Shown here: positions 45,652 to 55,179 of the stretch, piece after piece
How positions within the stretch are numbered: the stretch's first letter is position 1
Layout of the letters: every line of letters starts with the position of its first letter
Translations under genes and position numbers: made by a program
NCBI GenBank assembly: GCA_023228865.1
Contig: JALOAH010000003.1
Coordinates: 1 to 64,000, forward strand
Origin: Porticoccaceae bacterium
GTDB taxonomy: Bacteria > Pseudomonadota > Gammaproteobacteria > Pseudomonadales > Porticoccaceae
Reading direction: 5' to 3'
DNA length: 64,000 bases
Notes under the pieces: generated by a model
Seen by the model: the letters and a program-made list of their open reading frames with translations, nothing else
Database searches by the model: none
What the model was told of the DNA's origin: nothing

Positions 45652-46653
45652 ATGAAAGTAATTGCATTAAAAAAACCTGGCGGCCTCGACAATCTGGTAG
45701 TGGAGGAAAGGGCAGAACCCCAACCTAAAACCGGAGAAATTTTGGTAAGATGGCGAGCCAGCTCATTGAATTACCACGATTATATTGTCGCCAAAGGCGG
45801 TATTCCGGTGATTCATGACCGCATTCCCATGTCCGATGGCGCCGGTGAAGTGGTGGCTGTGGGCGAGGGCGTTACCCAATGGCAGCCCGGGGATAAAGTG
45901 ATGTCGCTGTTCTACCCCCAATGGCTTGAAGGCAGGCCAGGAACAGCGAAGCTTGCCGCGTTGACGGGGGAAACCATTGACGGTTGTGCAGTTGAGCTGG
46001 CCTGTCTCCCTGAAAGCGCCGTAACTGCCATGCCTGTCGGGTTAACTTTTGCCGAAGCCGCCACCTTGCCCTGTGCCGGTGTCACCGCCTGGCGGGCGCT
46101 GATGGTCGAGGGCGGCCTCAAGGCGGGAGACACAGTCTTGGTTCAGGGCACCGGCGGCATGTCTATGATTGCATTGCAGCTCGCCAAGGCTGCCGGCGCT
46201 TATGTGTTTGCCACCTCGTCATCGGACGACAAGCTGGAGCGCTTGAAAGCCCTGGGAGCGGACGAACTGGTTAACTACAGAACAGATTCGGACTGGGGCA
46301 AAACCATCAACCGACTTTCCGGCGGCGGTGTCGATCATGTCCTCGACGCTGGCGGCGGCGCCACACTGAATCAGTCCGTAGAGGCTGCGCGAGTTGATGG
46401 CAAAGTGACCCTGATCGGTATTCTCGGCGGCAGAACGGCCACTGTCGATGTGCCAGCGCTGTTTTTCAAACACCTTCATATCAATGGTATCGCCGTCGGC
46501 AGCGCCGCCATGCAGCGAGATCTGGTGGCGGCGATGAATGTCAACCATATCAAGCCGGTACTGGATCGATCGTTTCCCCTGGAGGCTCTTGGCGACGCCT
46601 TCCGCTATCAGGAAACCAATGCTCATTTTGGCAAGATTGTTGTTGAGTTCTAA
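45652..46653 (+). CDS. Zinc-independent alcohol dehydrogenase / quinone-oxidoreductase-like protein
   Basis: From the ATG at 45652 (AAGGAA upstream) the protein has 333 residues of the MDR superfamily. It shows the N-terminal catalytic barrel (MKVIALKKPGGLDNL, then LNYHDYIVAKGG), VPMSDGAGEVVAVG-like IPMSDGAGEVVAVG, and the NAD(P) motif VLVQGTGGMSMIALQLAKAAG. The structural zinc Cys cluster of alcohol dehydrogenases is missing, as in QOR-type NADPH reductases. It is divergent from the AtuA operon and could reduce a terpenoid or quinone carbonyl. A longer frame from 45613 has no support. Confidence 0.85.
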   Translation: MKVIALKKPGGLDNLVVEERAEPQPKTGEILVRWRASSLNYHDYIVAKGGIPVIHDRIPMSDGAGEVVAVGEGVTQWQPGDKVMSLFYPQWLEGRPGTAKLAALTGETIDGCAVELACLPESAVTAMPVGLTFAEAATLPCAGVTAWRALMVEGGLKAGDTVLVQGTGGMSMIALQLAKAAGAYVFATSSSDDKLERLKALGADELVNYRTDSDWGKTINRLSGGGVDHVLDAGGGATLNQSVEAARVDGKVTLIGILGGRTATVDVPALFFKHLHINGIAVGSAAMQRDLVAAMNVNHIKPVLDRSFPLEALGDAFRYQETNAHFGKIVVEF

Positions 46654-46711
46654 TTGAAGTCAACAAATTCGGCCAAAGTACCTCTCGCCGCCAACCTCTC
46701 GCCGCCGACCT

Positions 46712-47548
46712 TCAGAGGTCTCTTAAATTAAAGAGCCTGGCGGCATTTTCACAGGTTGCAGTGGCGATTTCGCTGTAGGACTGCCCTCGGCAGCGGGCAA
46801 TGGTTGCAACGATTTCCGTCAAGTGAGCAGGCTCGTTGCGATTATTTTTGGGCTTCGGTTTTAATGATCGCGGCAACAGATAGGGGGCATCCGTTTCCAC
46901 CAGCAGCCTGTCCAGGGGAATATCGGCCACCAGTTGTTGCAGTTCAAGACCGCGGCGTTCATCGCAAATCCAGCCAGTAATGCCCACATAGAGACCGAGA
47001 TCCAGATAGTTGTGCAATGAGGCCTCATCGCCAGTAAAGCAGTGAATAACCGCTGCAGGCAGGCTTGAGCCGGCCGCCTTGAGTATATCCAGTTGAGTGG
47101 CGTGGGCGTCACGCTCGTGCAGGAAAAGGGGCAAACCCACAGTGGCCGCCAGCCCCAGCTGCCCCTGAAAAGCCTCGATTTGCTGTGCGGGCGTTGAAAA
47201 GTTGCGATTGAAATCGAGGCCGGTTTCCCCCACGGCAACGACCACATCGGAATTCTCGGCAATGAGCTGGTGAAGCTGTTTGGCAGTTCCCTGACTCCAG
47301 CTCGAAGCCTCGTGGGGGTGGACGCCTGCGGTAGCGTAGAGCATTCCGGGAAAATCTGTGGCGAACTGGCGGCACAGGGCTATGGCCTCGCGGCTGGCGC
47401 CAAGGCTCGTGCCGGTGACCATGCAGGCCGTCACTCCGACTCGCCGCGCACTTTCTAGGACGGCCGCGCAATCTGTGCTGAAGCGTTTGTTGGCCAGGTT
47501 GATGCCAATATCGATCAGCGCCGGTTTATGTTCAGAGGTCTCGGTCAC
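46712..47548 (-). CDS. tatD: TatD family metal-dependent DNase
   Basis: This 278-residue amidohydrolase-fold enzyme (3'-5' DNase/hydrolase) has LIDIGINLANKRF at the start, YATAGVHPHEAS, VGETGLDFNRNFS, PLFLHERDAH, VIHCFTGDEASL and LVETDAPYLLPR, which supply the metal-binding His, Glu and Asp. The GTG start overlaps the slt stop (GTGA at 47545-47548). Reported TatD roles are DNA repair and quality control rather than protein export. Confidence 0.93.
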   Translation of the reverse strand: MTETSEHKPALIDIGINLANKRFSTDCAAVLESARRVGVTACMVTGTSLGASREAIALCRQFATDFPGMLYATAGVHPHEASSWSQGTAKQLHQLIAENSDVVVAVGETGLDFNRNFSTPAQQIEAFQGQLGLAATVGLPLFLHERDAHATQLDILKAAGSSLPAAVIHCFTGDEASLHNYLDLGLYVGITGWICDERRGLELQQLVADIPLDRLLVETDAPYLLPRSLKPKPKNNRNEPAHLTEIVATIARCRGQSYSEIATATCENAARLFNLRDL

Positions 47549-49635
47549 AGGGGAGTATTTTTTTCCTCGGCGCTAAGGATAGGTACGTTGAGACCCAGAT
47601 GGTGGGCATAAATAATGGAAAATGCCAGCACGTTTTGCACGTAGTTGCGAGTCTCCACAAAGGGAATGGTTTCGATCCAGGCGTCAAAGGGCAGGGCGCC
47701 GGCGCTGCGCTTGCGCCAGTTGTCTATGCGTGCAGGGCCGGCGTTGTAGGCGGCTGTTGCCAAAATTCTATTGTTGTTAAACCTATTTAACATTTCTTTA
47801 TAGTATCTTGATCCTATTAAAATATTTTTTTCAGGATCAACTAATTCTGAAGGTGCTCTATAGCGGATATTGTGTTTTCTTGCGGTTTCTTTGGCGGTAC
47901 CGGGCATCAGCTGCATCAGCCCTTTCGCCCCTGCAGGGGAGGTTACGGTGGCGTTAAATGCGCTTTCCTGGCGCGAGATTGCCAGCAGCAGATTGACGGG
48001 AATGTCGGTCGCAGCTGCCTCGCTGAGAAAGGCTTCCCGGTGGGGCAGGGGAAAGCGCATATCAATATCATGCCAGTAGCTCACCTGGATCATGGTCATA
48101 ATGGCCTGATTGTGCCATTGCCAGAGCTCCGCTAGCTTCGCCGCCGTCAGCCAGTCTGCCGTGGCGGCATCTTTCAGCGCCCGCTGCCATTCCCGGCGCG
48201 CCCACACAAGTTCGCCCTGGTGATAGAGTTCGCGAATACGCAAAAAGGCGTCGCTTTCCGCCAGTGCTTTTAGCTTCACGACGCTGGGATTCACCGGCTG
48301 GTGCTGCATTTGGTAGGGAGTTCCCAGCCATTCGCTGGCGAGAAACCCGTAAAAACTGCGCTCTCCAGCCACAGCGCGATAGAGATTGCTGATTTCCTCA
48401 TCTGAACCTGTGGCGGTGAGCTCAAGGGCTCTGGCGCGCCAATATTGCCAGCGGGGTTGCTGACGAAAGGTTTCAGCGATGGTCGCGCTCCAGGTAATAA
48501 TGCCCGGCCAATCTGCGGCGCCAATCAGTTCTCGCAAGCGCCATTCAAGGAGTTCGCTGGGTGCGTCGCCGCCGCTCTGCAGCAGATATTGATCGGCGAT
48601 TTTTTCGTCACCCTTGAGATACAGGGATTTCACCAACACCGAGATAATGCTGCCCACCTCAGCAATGCTGAAGCTGTGGCTTTGGTGGTAGCGATTCCAG
48701 TGCTTGAGGGCGAGAACCGGATCAATGCGCGCCAAATGGCTAATGCCGTGACTGATAATTTGGCTCTCTGCGGGGCTGCGCTGGGTAAATTTGTCGTACT
48801 CGCCAATTCTGCGGGGATTGCGGTCGATATCGAGATAGAGCTGCGCCTGCTGCCGAATGTGCTCATTGTCAAAAAAGCGTTCTACATAGCTGGCCAATCT
48901 GTACTGATGATTAAACACTGCCTCTGAATAGCGCTGCCAGGCAATGTCACTGGTGATGCGTTTTTCGGTGATGAGAATAGTAAATATGGCATCGCAGGCC
49001 GCTGGCTGGGATTTGCCGACTCGCCACAGATCCACGGCCATAGCCAGGGCACTGTCCTTTTCGCCCTGCTGATAGAGAGCATGGCTGTAGTGGCAGGCCA
49101 ATTCCGTGGACGCGATCTGCCCGTTGTAGTAATGAATAAAATCCCGCCAGGATTTTTTCGCTGCCAAATGCTTAAGCCAGCGCTGGCGCAGTTGGGAAGC
49201 AAACACCGAATCGGCATATTTATGCAAAAAGTCGTCAATTTGACGTTTGTCGAGGCGGGGCAGGCGCACGGAAAAATCGGCGTAATCGAGATAGGCGGCC
49301 AGGGGATAGGTCGCCAGCTCCTCTTTGAGGCGGACAAAGGTACTGCGGTCACCCGCGGCGAGAGCCTGGGTTGCGCGGACAAACTGCTGGCGTTGCTTGC
49401 GCAGTTCCGGCGTTTCCCGCGGCAGAGCGGCGAGCAATTGTTCTGTTGTCCCTTGCTCCTGTTCGCCAAAGGCCGACTGACTGATGGCAAATATCGCCCA
49501 CAATACAATCAGCAGAGCCATCAATGAAGAAAACCCCTTTGCCAGAGGGCTTTCGGGCTCTGGCGTTGGCGGCAAGGGCAGGTTCGGCTTTTCCGTAGGG
49601 CAGCGGCCCTGACTTCGACAGACTCCCGCCTTCAT
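47545..49635 (-). CDS. slt: Soluble lytic murein transglycosylase (Slt70)
   Basis: Slt cleaves the MurNAc-GlcNAc bond of peptidoglycan to 1,6-anhydro ends. The long helical U-domain (about residues 60-500) is followed by the lysozyme-like domain: LAISRQESAFNATVTSPAGA with catalytic Glu, KGLMQLMPGTAKETARK and AAYNAGPARIDNWR. The frame is open from 49635, giving 696 residues with a Pro-rich stretch before the signal peptide (MALLIVLWAIFAISQSAFG, ATG at 49521). The latter start seems more likely biologically. Bases 47761-47880, coding for the catalytic domain, are only 27 percent GC. Confidence 0.92.
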   Translation of the reverse strand: MKAGVCRSQGRCPTEKPNLPLPPTPEPESPLAKGFSSLMALLIVLWAIFAISQSAFGEQEQGTTEQLLAALPRETPELRKQRQQFVRATQALAAGDRSTFVRLKEELATYPLAAYLDYADFSVRLPRLDKRQIDDFLHKYADSVFASQLRQRWLKHLAAKKSWRDFIHYYNGQIASTELACHYSHALYQQGEKDSALAMAVDLWRVGKSQPAACDAIFTILITEKRITSDIAWQRYSEAVFNHQYRLASYVERFFDNEHIRQQAQLYLDIDRNPRRIGEYDKFTQRSPAESQIISHGISHLARIDPVLALKHWNRYHQSHSFSIAEVGSIISVLVKSLYLKGDEKIADQYLLQSGGDAPSELLEWRLRELIGAADWPGIITWSATIAETFRQQPRWQYWRARALELTATGSDEEISNLYRAVAGERSFYGFLASEWLGTPYQMQHQPVNPSVVKLKALAESDAFLRIRELYHQGELVWARREWQRALKDAATADWLTAAKLAELWQWHNQAIMTMIQVSYWHDIDMRFPLPHREAFLSEAAATDIPVNLLLAISRQESAFNATVTSPAGAKGLMQLMPGTAKETARKHNIRYRAPSELVDPEKNILIGSRYYKEMLNRFNNNRILATAAYNAGPARIDNWRKRSAGALPFDAWIETIPFVETRNYVQNVLAFSIIYAHHLGLNVPILSAEEKNTPL
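47761..47885 (-). other. AT-rich, rare-codon patch inside slt
   Basis: Within an otherwise GC-rich gene, 47761-47880 has 32 G or C among 120 bases. The coding strand uses ATA, AGA, AGG and TTA for residues around ILIGSRYYKEMLNRFNNNR, codons that are rare elsewhere here. TTGATCCT (47808-47815) and AGGATCAA (47833-47840) form an eight-base inverted repeat inside it. The reading frame and the conserved domain stay intact. Confidence 0.85.
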
Positions 49636-49687
49636 TGCGCCGACAGTTTTTCCGGCGCTGAAGCAGAGACAGCAGACATGGATTGGC

Positions 49688-50122
49688 TTATTCCTTTATG
49701 CGTATCGCCAGCACATCGCAGCTGGCACCGTGCAGAACGCCATTGGATGTGGAGCCAAAAACCAGCGCCAGGCCGTGGCGGCCATGGCTGCCAACAACGA
49801 TAAGATCCGCATTGTTGTCTTTGGCAAAGCGGTGCATTTCGTGGGAGGGCTGGCCAATAATCACGTGGGTTGTGACGTTAAACCCCGATAATTGCTGCTT
49901 TAATTCGTCGAGGCGATTGGCCGCCTGGGTTTCCAGTTGGCGCTGAATATCGCTGAGATCCATGGGAATATCACCGCCGTAGGTAAACGAGAGCGGCTCC
50001 TGAATGTGTACCAGACTGATTCTGGTATCCTTGCCATCAAAAAGATGGATGACCTTGTCGATAACCTGCTGGGATTCCGGGGACAAATCCAAACCAACAA
50101 GAATGTGGTGGTAATACGCCAT
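49688..50122 (-). CDS. Universal stress protein (UspA family)
   Basis: This 144-residue single-domain UspA protein starts YYHHILVGLDLSPESQQVIDKV and ends with the ATP-binding motif G-x2-G-x9-G-S/T in GSHGRHGLALVFGSTSN, so it is likely an ATP-binding member. AGGAGA precedes the ATG at 50122. It is transcribed away from the next gene. Its exact role (stress survival, phosphotransfer) is not predictable. Confidence 0.92.
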   Translation of the reverse strand: MAYYHHILVGLDLSPESQQVIDKVIHLFDGKDTRISLVHIQEPLSFTYGGDIPMDLSDIQRQLETQAANRLDELKQQLSGFNVTTHVIIGQPSHEMHRFAKDNNADLIVVGSHGRHGLALVFGSTSNGVLHGASCDVLAIRIKE

Positions 50123-50204
50123 GGCATTTCTCCTGTGATTATTAGCGAGTAATATCGCAACCATACCGAAATCGCCGGGCAACCGGCAAGCTGGAGCCCG
50201 TAGT

Positions 50205-50696
50205 TTGGACTATTTATTAATTGCTTTCATCATTGCTGTTGTTCTGTCCCCTCTGGCCTGGCTGAAATCTTCCCCAGGCCAGGCTCGAGTCACCGCCTTT
50301 CGAAAAAGGGCGGGGGAGCTCGGCCTCAAGGTGCAACTGGTGCCAGCCCCGGACGCCGACGAGGCCGACAAACGCCCGTCCGCCGTCCGCTATTGCCTGC
50401 TTTACAACACAGCAGAAAAAGAGCGTCACAGGATCCAGGGTGCGACCTGGATACTGCTCAGGGATCAGCGTCGCGGCTGGGATTCGCCCTGGCAATCCTG
50501 GCGCTGGTTTCGGCATTCGGCAGAGGAGGCGCTATTTTCCCGAATCGAAGCTCTGATCAGCGCCATTCCCGCCAGCGTCTACGGGATTCGCTCCGACTCT
50601 TTTGGAATTTGCCTGTATCTCAGGGAAACGGGGGATATTCACCAGGTCGATGACCTGGCGGCGGCACTAAAGGCATTTTTGGCACTGCAGGAATGA
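50205..50696 (+). CDS. Membrane-anchored protein of unknown function upstream of topA
   Basis: This 163-residue protein starts at TTG with GGAG eight bases upstream. It has one N-terminal membrane segment (LLIAFIIAVVLSPLAWL) and a cytoplasmic domain rich in Trp and Arg (GATWILLRDQRRGWDSPWQSW, then RWFRHSAEEALF). Similar genes lie next to topA in pseudomonads and are annotated only as hypothetical or, loosely, YajC-like. I can see no catalytic motif. Confidence 0.75.
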   Translation: MDYLLIAFIIAVVLSPLAWLKSSPGQARVTAFRKRAGELGLKVQLVPAPDADEADKRPSAVRYCLLYNTAEKERHRIQGATWILLRDQRRGWDSPWQSWRWFRHSAEEALFSRIEALISAIPASVYGIRSDSFGICLYLRETGDIHQVDDLAAALKAFLALQE

Positions 50697-51044
50697 TCAA
50701 CGAGATCCCTTGAAAATGGGTTTTTAGCCATATTTACCCAACTCGCCACTGCCGCCAAAACCCCACAGAGGGCTTGTGGTGGAAAATTTTTCCTTGACCT
50801 GGGTGCCCCAACTCCTTGTATAGTCGCCCCCTCAGGCTCGCCAACTTCGCCCAGCCGAGAACTCAAATGTCATCGCTGAGGGCTGAAAAGCTGCCGAGCT
50901 CGGCGCCGAATGTGTCGCGTGCTTGCATGTAATTTTTATATTAATTAGTGTATTGAATCATTTTTTTAATGTAAAAAATAATGTTGAGCCACCTTTATGA
51001 ATTACCCGAGTGAAGGGTGCAAACAAGGGATATAACTTAGATCA
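50697..51044. promoter_or_regulatory. Long leader region of topA
   Basis: The 348-base gap ends in a very AT-rich stretch (about 50925-51000) suited to supercoiling-sensitive transcription. TTGACC at 50794-50799 and TATAGT at 50819-50824 form a candidate promoter, but the 19-base spacer is long. A 21-codon frame (50867-50932, starting MSSLRAEKL and ending RACM) lies downstream; it has no clear ribosome site and I do not call it a gene. Confidence 0.4.
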
Positions 51045-53666
51045 ATGGGCAAATCTCTGGTAATCGTGGAATCGCCTGCCAAGGCGAAGACAATCAACAA
51101 ATATCTGGGTTCTGACTTTATCGTTAAGTCCAGCATCGGCCATATTCGCGACCTGCCTGTGGGCAAGTCGGAAGCGGTGGATGCCAAAGAGCGGGCACGC
51201 CAGGCCGCCCTTACCCGCAAAATGGCTCCCGCCGATAAGGCCAGACACAAGGCTCTCAAAGCGCGGGAACAGCTTATCGCCCGCATGGGGGTTGATCCCG
51301 ATCACGGCTGGAAAGCGCGCTATGAAATTTTACCGGGCAAGGAAAAAGTTGTCGCCGAACTGAAAAAATTGGCCAAGAGCGCTGACACTATCTATCTGGC
51401 AACGGATTTGGATAGGGAAGGGGAAGCCATTGCCTGGCATTTGAAGGAGTCCATTGGCGGCGACGACAGCCGCTACAAACGGGTCGTGTTCAACGAAATC
51501 ACCAAAAAAGCCATTGCTGAAGCCTTTAAAAAGCCCGGCACCCTCGACAATAATCGCGTCAACGCCCAGCAGGCGCGCCGCTTTTTGGATCGGGTTGTCG
51601 GCTTTATGGTCTCACCGTTGCTGTGGGAAAAGGTCGCCAGAGGGCTTTCCGCAGGTCGGGTACAGTCGGTGGCTGTGCGCCTCATTGTGGAGCGGGAGAG
51701 GGAAATTCGCGCCTTTATCCCCGAGGAATTCTGGACACTTCATGTGGACACAGAAACCCGCGATGAGGAAAAAGTCCGCTTCGAAGTCAAAAAACACCAG
51801 GACAAGGCGTTCAGACCCGTCAATAAGGCTGAAACCGAAGAGGCTATCAAAAAACTGCAACCCGGCGATTATGTTATTAGCAGCCGGGAAGACACTCCCA
51901 CCCAGTCAAAACCCTCGGCACCTTTTATTACCTCCACCCTGCAGCAGGCCGCGAGCACACGGCTGGGCTACGGGGTGAAAAAAACCATGATGATGGCGCA
52001 GCGCCTTTATGAAGCCGGCTACATCACCTATATGCGCACCGACTCCACCAATCTCAGCGAGGATGCGGTTTCTGCCTGCCGGGATCTAATCGGCGTCCGT
52101 TTTGGCAAACAGTATCTGCCCGAAAAACCCGTGGGCTATAGCAGCAAGGAGGGCGCTCAGGAGGCTCACGAAGCCATACGCCCCTCCAATGTGGACATTG
52201 CTACCGGCGATCTGGCGGGCATGGAAGAAGATGCCAAAAAGCTTTACACACTCATCTGGCAGCAGTTTGTTGCCTGCCAGATGAAGCCTGCGGAATTCAC
52301 CAGCACCGCAGTAACCATTGTCAAAAATGACTACGAGCTGCGGGTGCGCGGCCGGGTGATTCGCTTTGACGGCTACCTGAAAGTGATGCCCCAGGTGCGC
52401 AAAAAAGACGAAGATACCGAACTTCCGGATCTCAAGGTTGGCGACAAACTGCGTTTTCTCAATATGGTGCCGCAGCAACATTTTACCAAACCACCGCCGC
52501 GCTATTCCGAGGCCGCTCTGGTAAAAGAGCTGGAAAAACGCGGTATTGGCCGTCCATCCACCTACGCGGCCATTATTTCCACCATCCAGGATCGCGGCTA
52601 TGTCAAGATAGAAAACAAGCGCTTTTACGCTGAAAAAATCGGCGACATTGTCACCGACCGCCTCACCGAAAATTTTTCCGACTTGATGGATTACGGTTTT
52701 ACCGCGTCCATGGAAGAAAATCTGGATGATATTGCAACTGGAGAAGTTCCCTGGAAACAGGTGCTGGACAATTTTTACAAAGATTTTTCCGCCAAACTGG
52801 ATATGGCTCAAAAAGCCGATGTGGGAATGCGCGCCAATGCGCCGACGGAAACAGATATTTCCTGCGATCTCTGCGGCCGCCCAATGATGATTCGCACCGG
52901 CACCACCGGTGTATTTTTGGGCTGTTCCGGCTATTCACTGCCACCGAAAGAGCGCTGCAAAGGCACCAAAAATCTTATCCCCGGTGACGAAGTGGTGAAC
53001 ACCGATGAAGACGAAGAAGCGGAATCCCGCCTGCTGCTGCACAAAAAGCGCTGTAAACTTTGCGGCACAGCCATGGATTCCTACCTGATCGATGAAACAA
53101 CCAAGCTCCATATCTGCGGTAACAATCCCGACTGCGCCGGCTACGCCCTGGAAAAAGGCCAGTACAGAATTAAAGGCTATGAAGGCCCCGTACTCGACTG
53201 CAACAAGTGCGGCAGCGAGATGCAACTCAAAAGTGGTCGCTTCGGCAAATATTTTGGCTGCACCAATAGCGACTGTAAAAATACCCGCAAATTACTACGC
53301 AACGGCCAGGCCGCGCCTCCAAAAATGGATCCAGTGCCCATGCCTGACTTGCGCTGTGAAAAAGTGGATGACACCTATGTATTGAGGGATGGCGCAGCTG
53401 GGCTCTTTTTGGCCGCCAGCCAGTTTCCCCGCCACAGGGAAACCAGAGCACCCAAAGTGATCGAATTGCTGCCCTACAAAAATCAAATCGATCCCAAGTA
53501 CCACTACCTGCTCGATGCTCCGCAAAAAGACGATGAGGGCAACGAAGCCATTATTCGGTTTAGCCGCAAAAGTCAGGAAAATTATGTTCAGACAGAAGTG
53601 GATGGCAAGGCCACTGGCTGGAAAGCTTTTTATGACAAAGGGCGCTGGAAAGTGCAGCAAAAATAG
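51045..53666 (+). CDS. topA: DNA topoisomerase I
   Basis: TopA relaxes negative supercoils. The 873-residue protein has the Toprim domain ([20 protein letters not shown], then [17 protein letters not shown]), the nucleophile Tyr in [14 protein letters not shown] and a GIGRPSTYA motif. Three C-terminal four-Cys zinc ribbons begin [16 protein letters not shown] and CNKCGSEM, followed by a zinc-free tail. This is close to the E. coli arrangement and length. It may be co-transcribed with the two small genes downstream. Confidence 0.97.
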   Translation: MGKSLVIVESPAKAKTINKYLGSDFIVKSSIGHIRDLPVGKSEAVDAKERARQAALTRKMAPADKARHKALKAREQLIARMGVDPDHGWKARYEILPGKEKVVAELKKLAKSADTIYLATDLDREGEAIAWHLKESIGGDDSRYKRVVFNEITKKAIAEAFKKPGTLDNNRVNAQQARRFLDRVVGFMVSPLLWEKVARGLSAGRVQSVAVRLIVEREREIRAFIPEEFWTLHVDTETRDEEKVRFEVKKHQDKAFRPVNKAETEEAIKKLQPGDYVISSREDTPTQSKPSAPFITSTLQQAASTRLGYGVKKTMMMAQRLYEAGYITYMRTDSTNLSEDAVSACRDLIGVRFGKQYLPEKPVGYSSKEGAQEAHEAIRPSNVDIATGDLAGMEEDAKKLYTLIWQQFVACQMKPAEFTSTAVTIVKNDYELRVRGRVIRFDGYLKVMPQVRKKDEDTELPDLKVGDKLRFLNMVPQQHFTKPPPRYSEAALVKELEKRGIGRPSTYAAIISTIQDRGYVKIENKRFYAEKIGDIVTDRLTENFSDLMDYGFTASMEENLDDIATGEVPWKQVLDNFYKDFSAKLDMAQKADVGMRANAPTETDISCDLCGRPMMIRTGTTGVFLGCSGYSLPPKERCKGTKNLIPGDEVVNTDEDEEAESRLLLHKKRCKLCGTAMDSYLIDETTKLHICGNNPDCAGYALEKGQYRIKGYEGPVLDCNKCGSEMQLKSGRFGKYFGCTNSDCKNTRKLLRNGQAAPPKMDPVPMPDLRCEKVDDTYVLRDGAAGLFLAASQFPRHRETRAPKVIELLPYKNQIDPKYHYLLDAPQKDDEGNEAIIRFSRKSQENYVQTEVDGKATGWKAFYDKGRWKVQQK

Positions 53667-53674
53667 GCTCCAAG

Positions 53675-54178
53675 GTGAATCATTTTCTTCCCTTTGTTAA
53701 CCAAAAACGGCTTTTTGCCAGCCTGCTTGTCGGCGAGGCTGGCAAAGCCCGTGAGCAAAAACACCTGCAGCGCAGCTTGCTGGAAGCGGCCGTTCTTCAG
53801 CTCGGCCTCGCGATGAAATTTTACTGCGCCGAAATTGCCTCCACCTATCAATGTAAAAATGCGGTTTATGCCAGCGACGGCAAAACCCTGGCGGAAATTC
53901 TCGCCTCTGTCGACAAGCATCCGGCAGAAATGCAGGAAATTGTCGCCCTGGAATCGGAGCGGAACTCCTGGTTGTGGTCACTACAATCCTGCTGTCGCAG
54001 TCTTAACTCGGCGCCGCAACCTGTGGTGGTCAAAAAGAATCCCGCTAACGACCTGATTGCCTCTGTTTCAGTTCAGGAACAGGGCTGGAGTCAGCTCGAT
54101 CCTGAGCAGATAAACACCTGGATACAACACTTTAGCGAAATGATCGAGCGCCACAGAAGCGCAATGATGGAATACTAA
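53675..54178 (+). CDS. DUF6586-like conserved protein after topA
   Basis: The 167-residue cytoplasmic helical protein starts at GTG nine bases after the topA stop. Features include LLEAAVLQLGLAMKFYCAEIA, ESERNSWLWSLQSCCRSL and a final WIQHFSEMIERHR. It resembles the small proteins downstream of topA in pseudomonads (annotated DUF6586), of unknown function. The position next to topA suggests co-transcription. Confidence 0.7.
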   Translation: MNHFLPFVNQKRLFASLLVGEAGKAREQKHLQRSLLEAAVLQLGLAMKFYCAEIASTYQCKNAVYASDGKTLAEILASVDKHPAEMQEIVALESERNSWLWSLQSCCRSLNSAPQPVVVKKNPANDLIASVSVQEQGWSQLDPEQINTWIQHFSEMIERHRSAMMEY

Positions 54179-54230
54179 GGGTTGATTCAAATGATATACT
54201 GGAAACGTAATAAACGTCCTTGAAAAACTG

Positions 54231-54473
54231 ATGTCTACTGCCCTTTACGAAATTGTTATGTTGCCAAACGGTGACTTTGCCCTGCAAAGGGCGGATGAAA
54301 ACGAGGAACCCCTGATCCGCATCCATTTTTCCGAGGATGCTCGCGCCATGCTTCAGGATGCCGGCATGGACGTGGCCAAAGCGATGATCGATGCCGGCAT
54401 CGATATCGTCGAGCAGCTGGGAGAAGAACTTGAACAGGAAGAACGGAACTACAGCGCGCCGATTTTGCATTAG
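54231..54473 (+). CDS. Small conserved acidic protein
   Basis: This 80-residue protein starts STALYEIVMLPNGDFALQRAD and ends with an acidic helix (VEQLGEELEQEERNY). The beta-hairpin plus helix pattern is shared with small unnamed proteins in the same topA neighbourhood of Pseudomonas-type genomes. Its function is unknown. No clear ribosome site precedes the ATG at 54231, but composition and context favour a real gene. Confidence 0.72.
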   Translation: MSTALYEIVMLPNGDFALQRADENEEPLIRIHFSEDARAMLQDAGMDVAKAMIDAGIDIVEQLGEELEQEERNYSAPILH

Positions 54474-54618
54474 CCATTCCTGGCCAGAAAGCCCTCAATA
54501 AAAACTCTGAACAGAAAACTCTAAAAGGATAGCTGGCAGCTGAGGTTGAAAACCACAACAGCTGCCGCAAGTTGCCCACAAGGAAATTGGTGGCAATATC
54601 CGCTGAAAAACCCAGTGT

Positions 54619-55092
54619 TTACTGGCTGTCTTTCTTTGCCAAAGTGGCATCCATGGCGAGGAGATTGGATTTCATAATGGACAACGCTTCCACCAGCACC
54701 TGGTGCTGTTCAGGTGTGATTCCGGCCATGATAGCTTCATTGATATCGATGGCGATTGACTGCATTTCCTGAACCAGCTCCTGGCCTTTCTGGGAAACAG
54801 AAACCCGCTTTGAACGTCGATCCACGGGATCTGGCGTGCGAATCACCAGACCATTTTCCTCAAGGCGGTCAATCAAACCGCCAACGGTGACTTTGCCTAC
54901 ATCCAGCAAGCGGGCGAGTTCCACTTGAGTAAGGGCGACGCCTTCGTGACGGGAAAGATTTGTCAAAACCCACCACTGGGATCTTGTAATCCCCCGGGGT
55001 TTCATGCGCTGATCAAAAACGGTTCTACGAAGACGAGAAACATCGTGAATAAGAAACCCCTGTCGCAGAGGGTTGTCTTTCTTTGCTGCCAT
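54619..55092 (-). CDS. MarR-family transcriptional regulator
   Basis: The 157-residue winged-helix protein has the MarR core: FLIHDVSRLRRTVFDQRMKP, ITRSQWWVLTNLSRHEGVALTQVELARLLDVGKVTVGGLIDRLEENGLV (in two parts) and the wing RTPDPVDRRSKRVSVSQKG. It probably represses its own gene or a neighbour in response to an aromatic or organic ligand. The target is not visible, because the adjacent upstream gene is a pseudogene. GTG at 55110 is an alternative start. Confidence 0.9.
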   Translation of the reverse strand: MAAKKDNPLRQGFLIHDVSRLRRTVFDQRMKPRGITRSQWWVLTNLSRHEGVALTQVELARLLDVGKVTVGGLIDRLEENGLVIRTPDPVDRRSKRVSVSQKGQELVQEMQSIAIDINEAIMAGITPEQHQVLVEALSIMKSNLLAMDATLAKKDSQ

Positions 55093-55179
55093 AATTTTTA
55101 TGCTCACAGTAAAATACAAATAAAACCCATTCGCTTATTGTACGGCAACTAACAGTAACAGTGAAGACTTGCCCCATAG

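Noticed and set aside
46682..46719. CTCTCGCCGCC repeated twice before the end of tatD
   Set aside because: A short direct repeat with a six-base hairpin overlapping the stop codon; too weak to call a terminator or repeat family.
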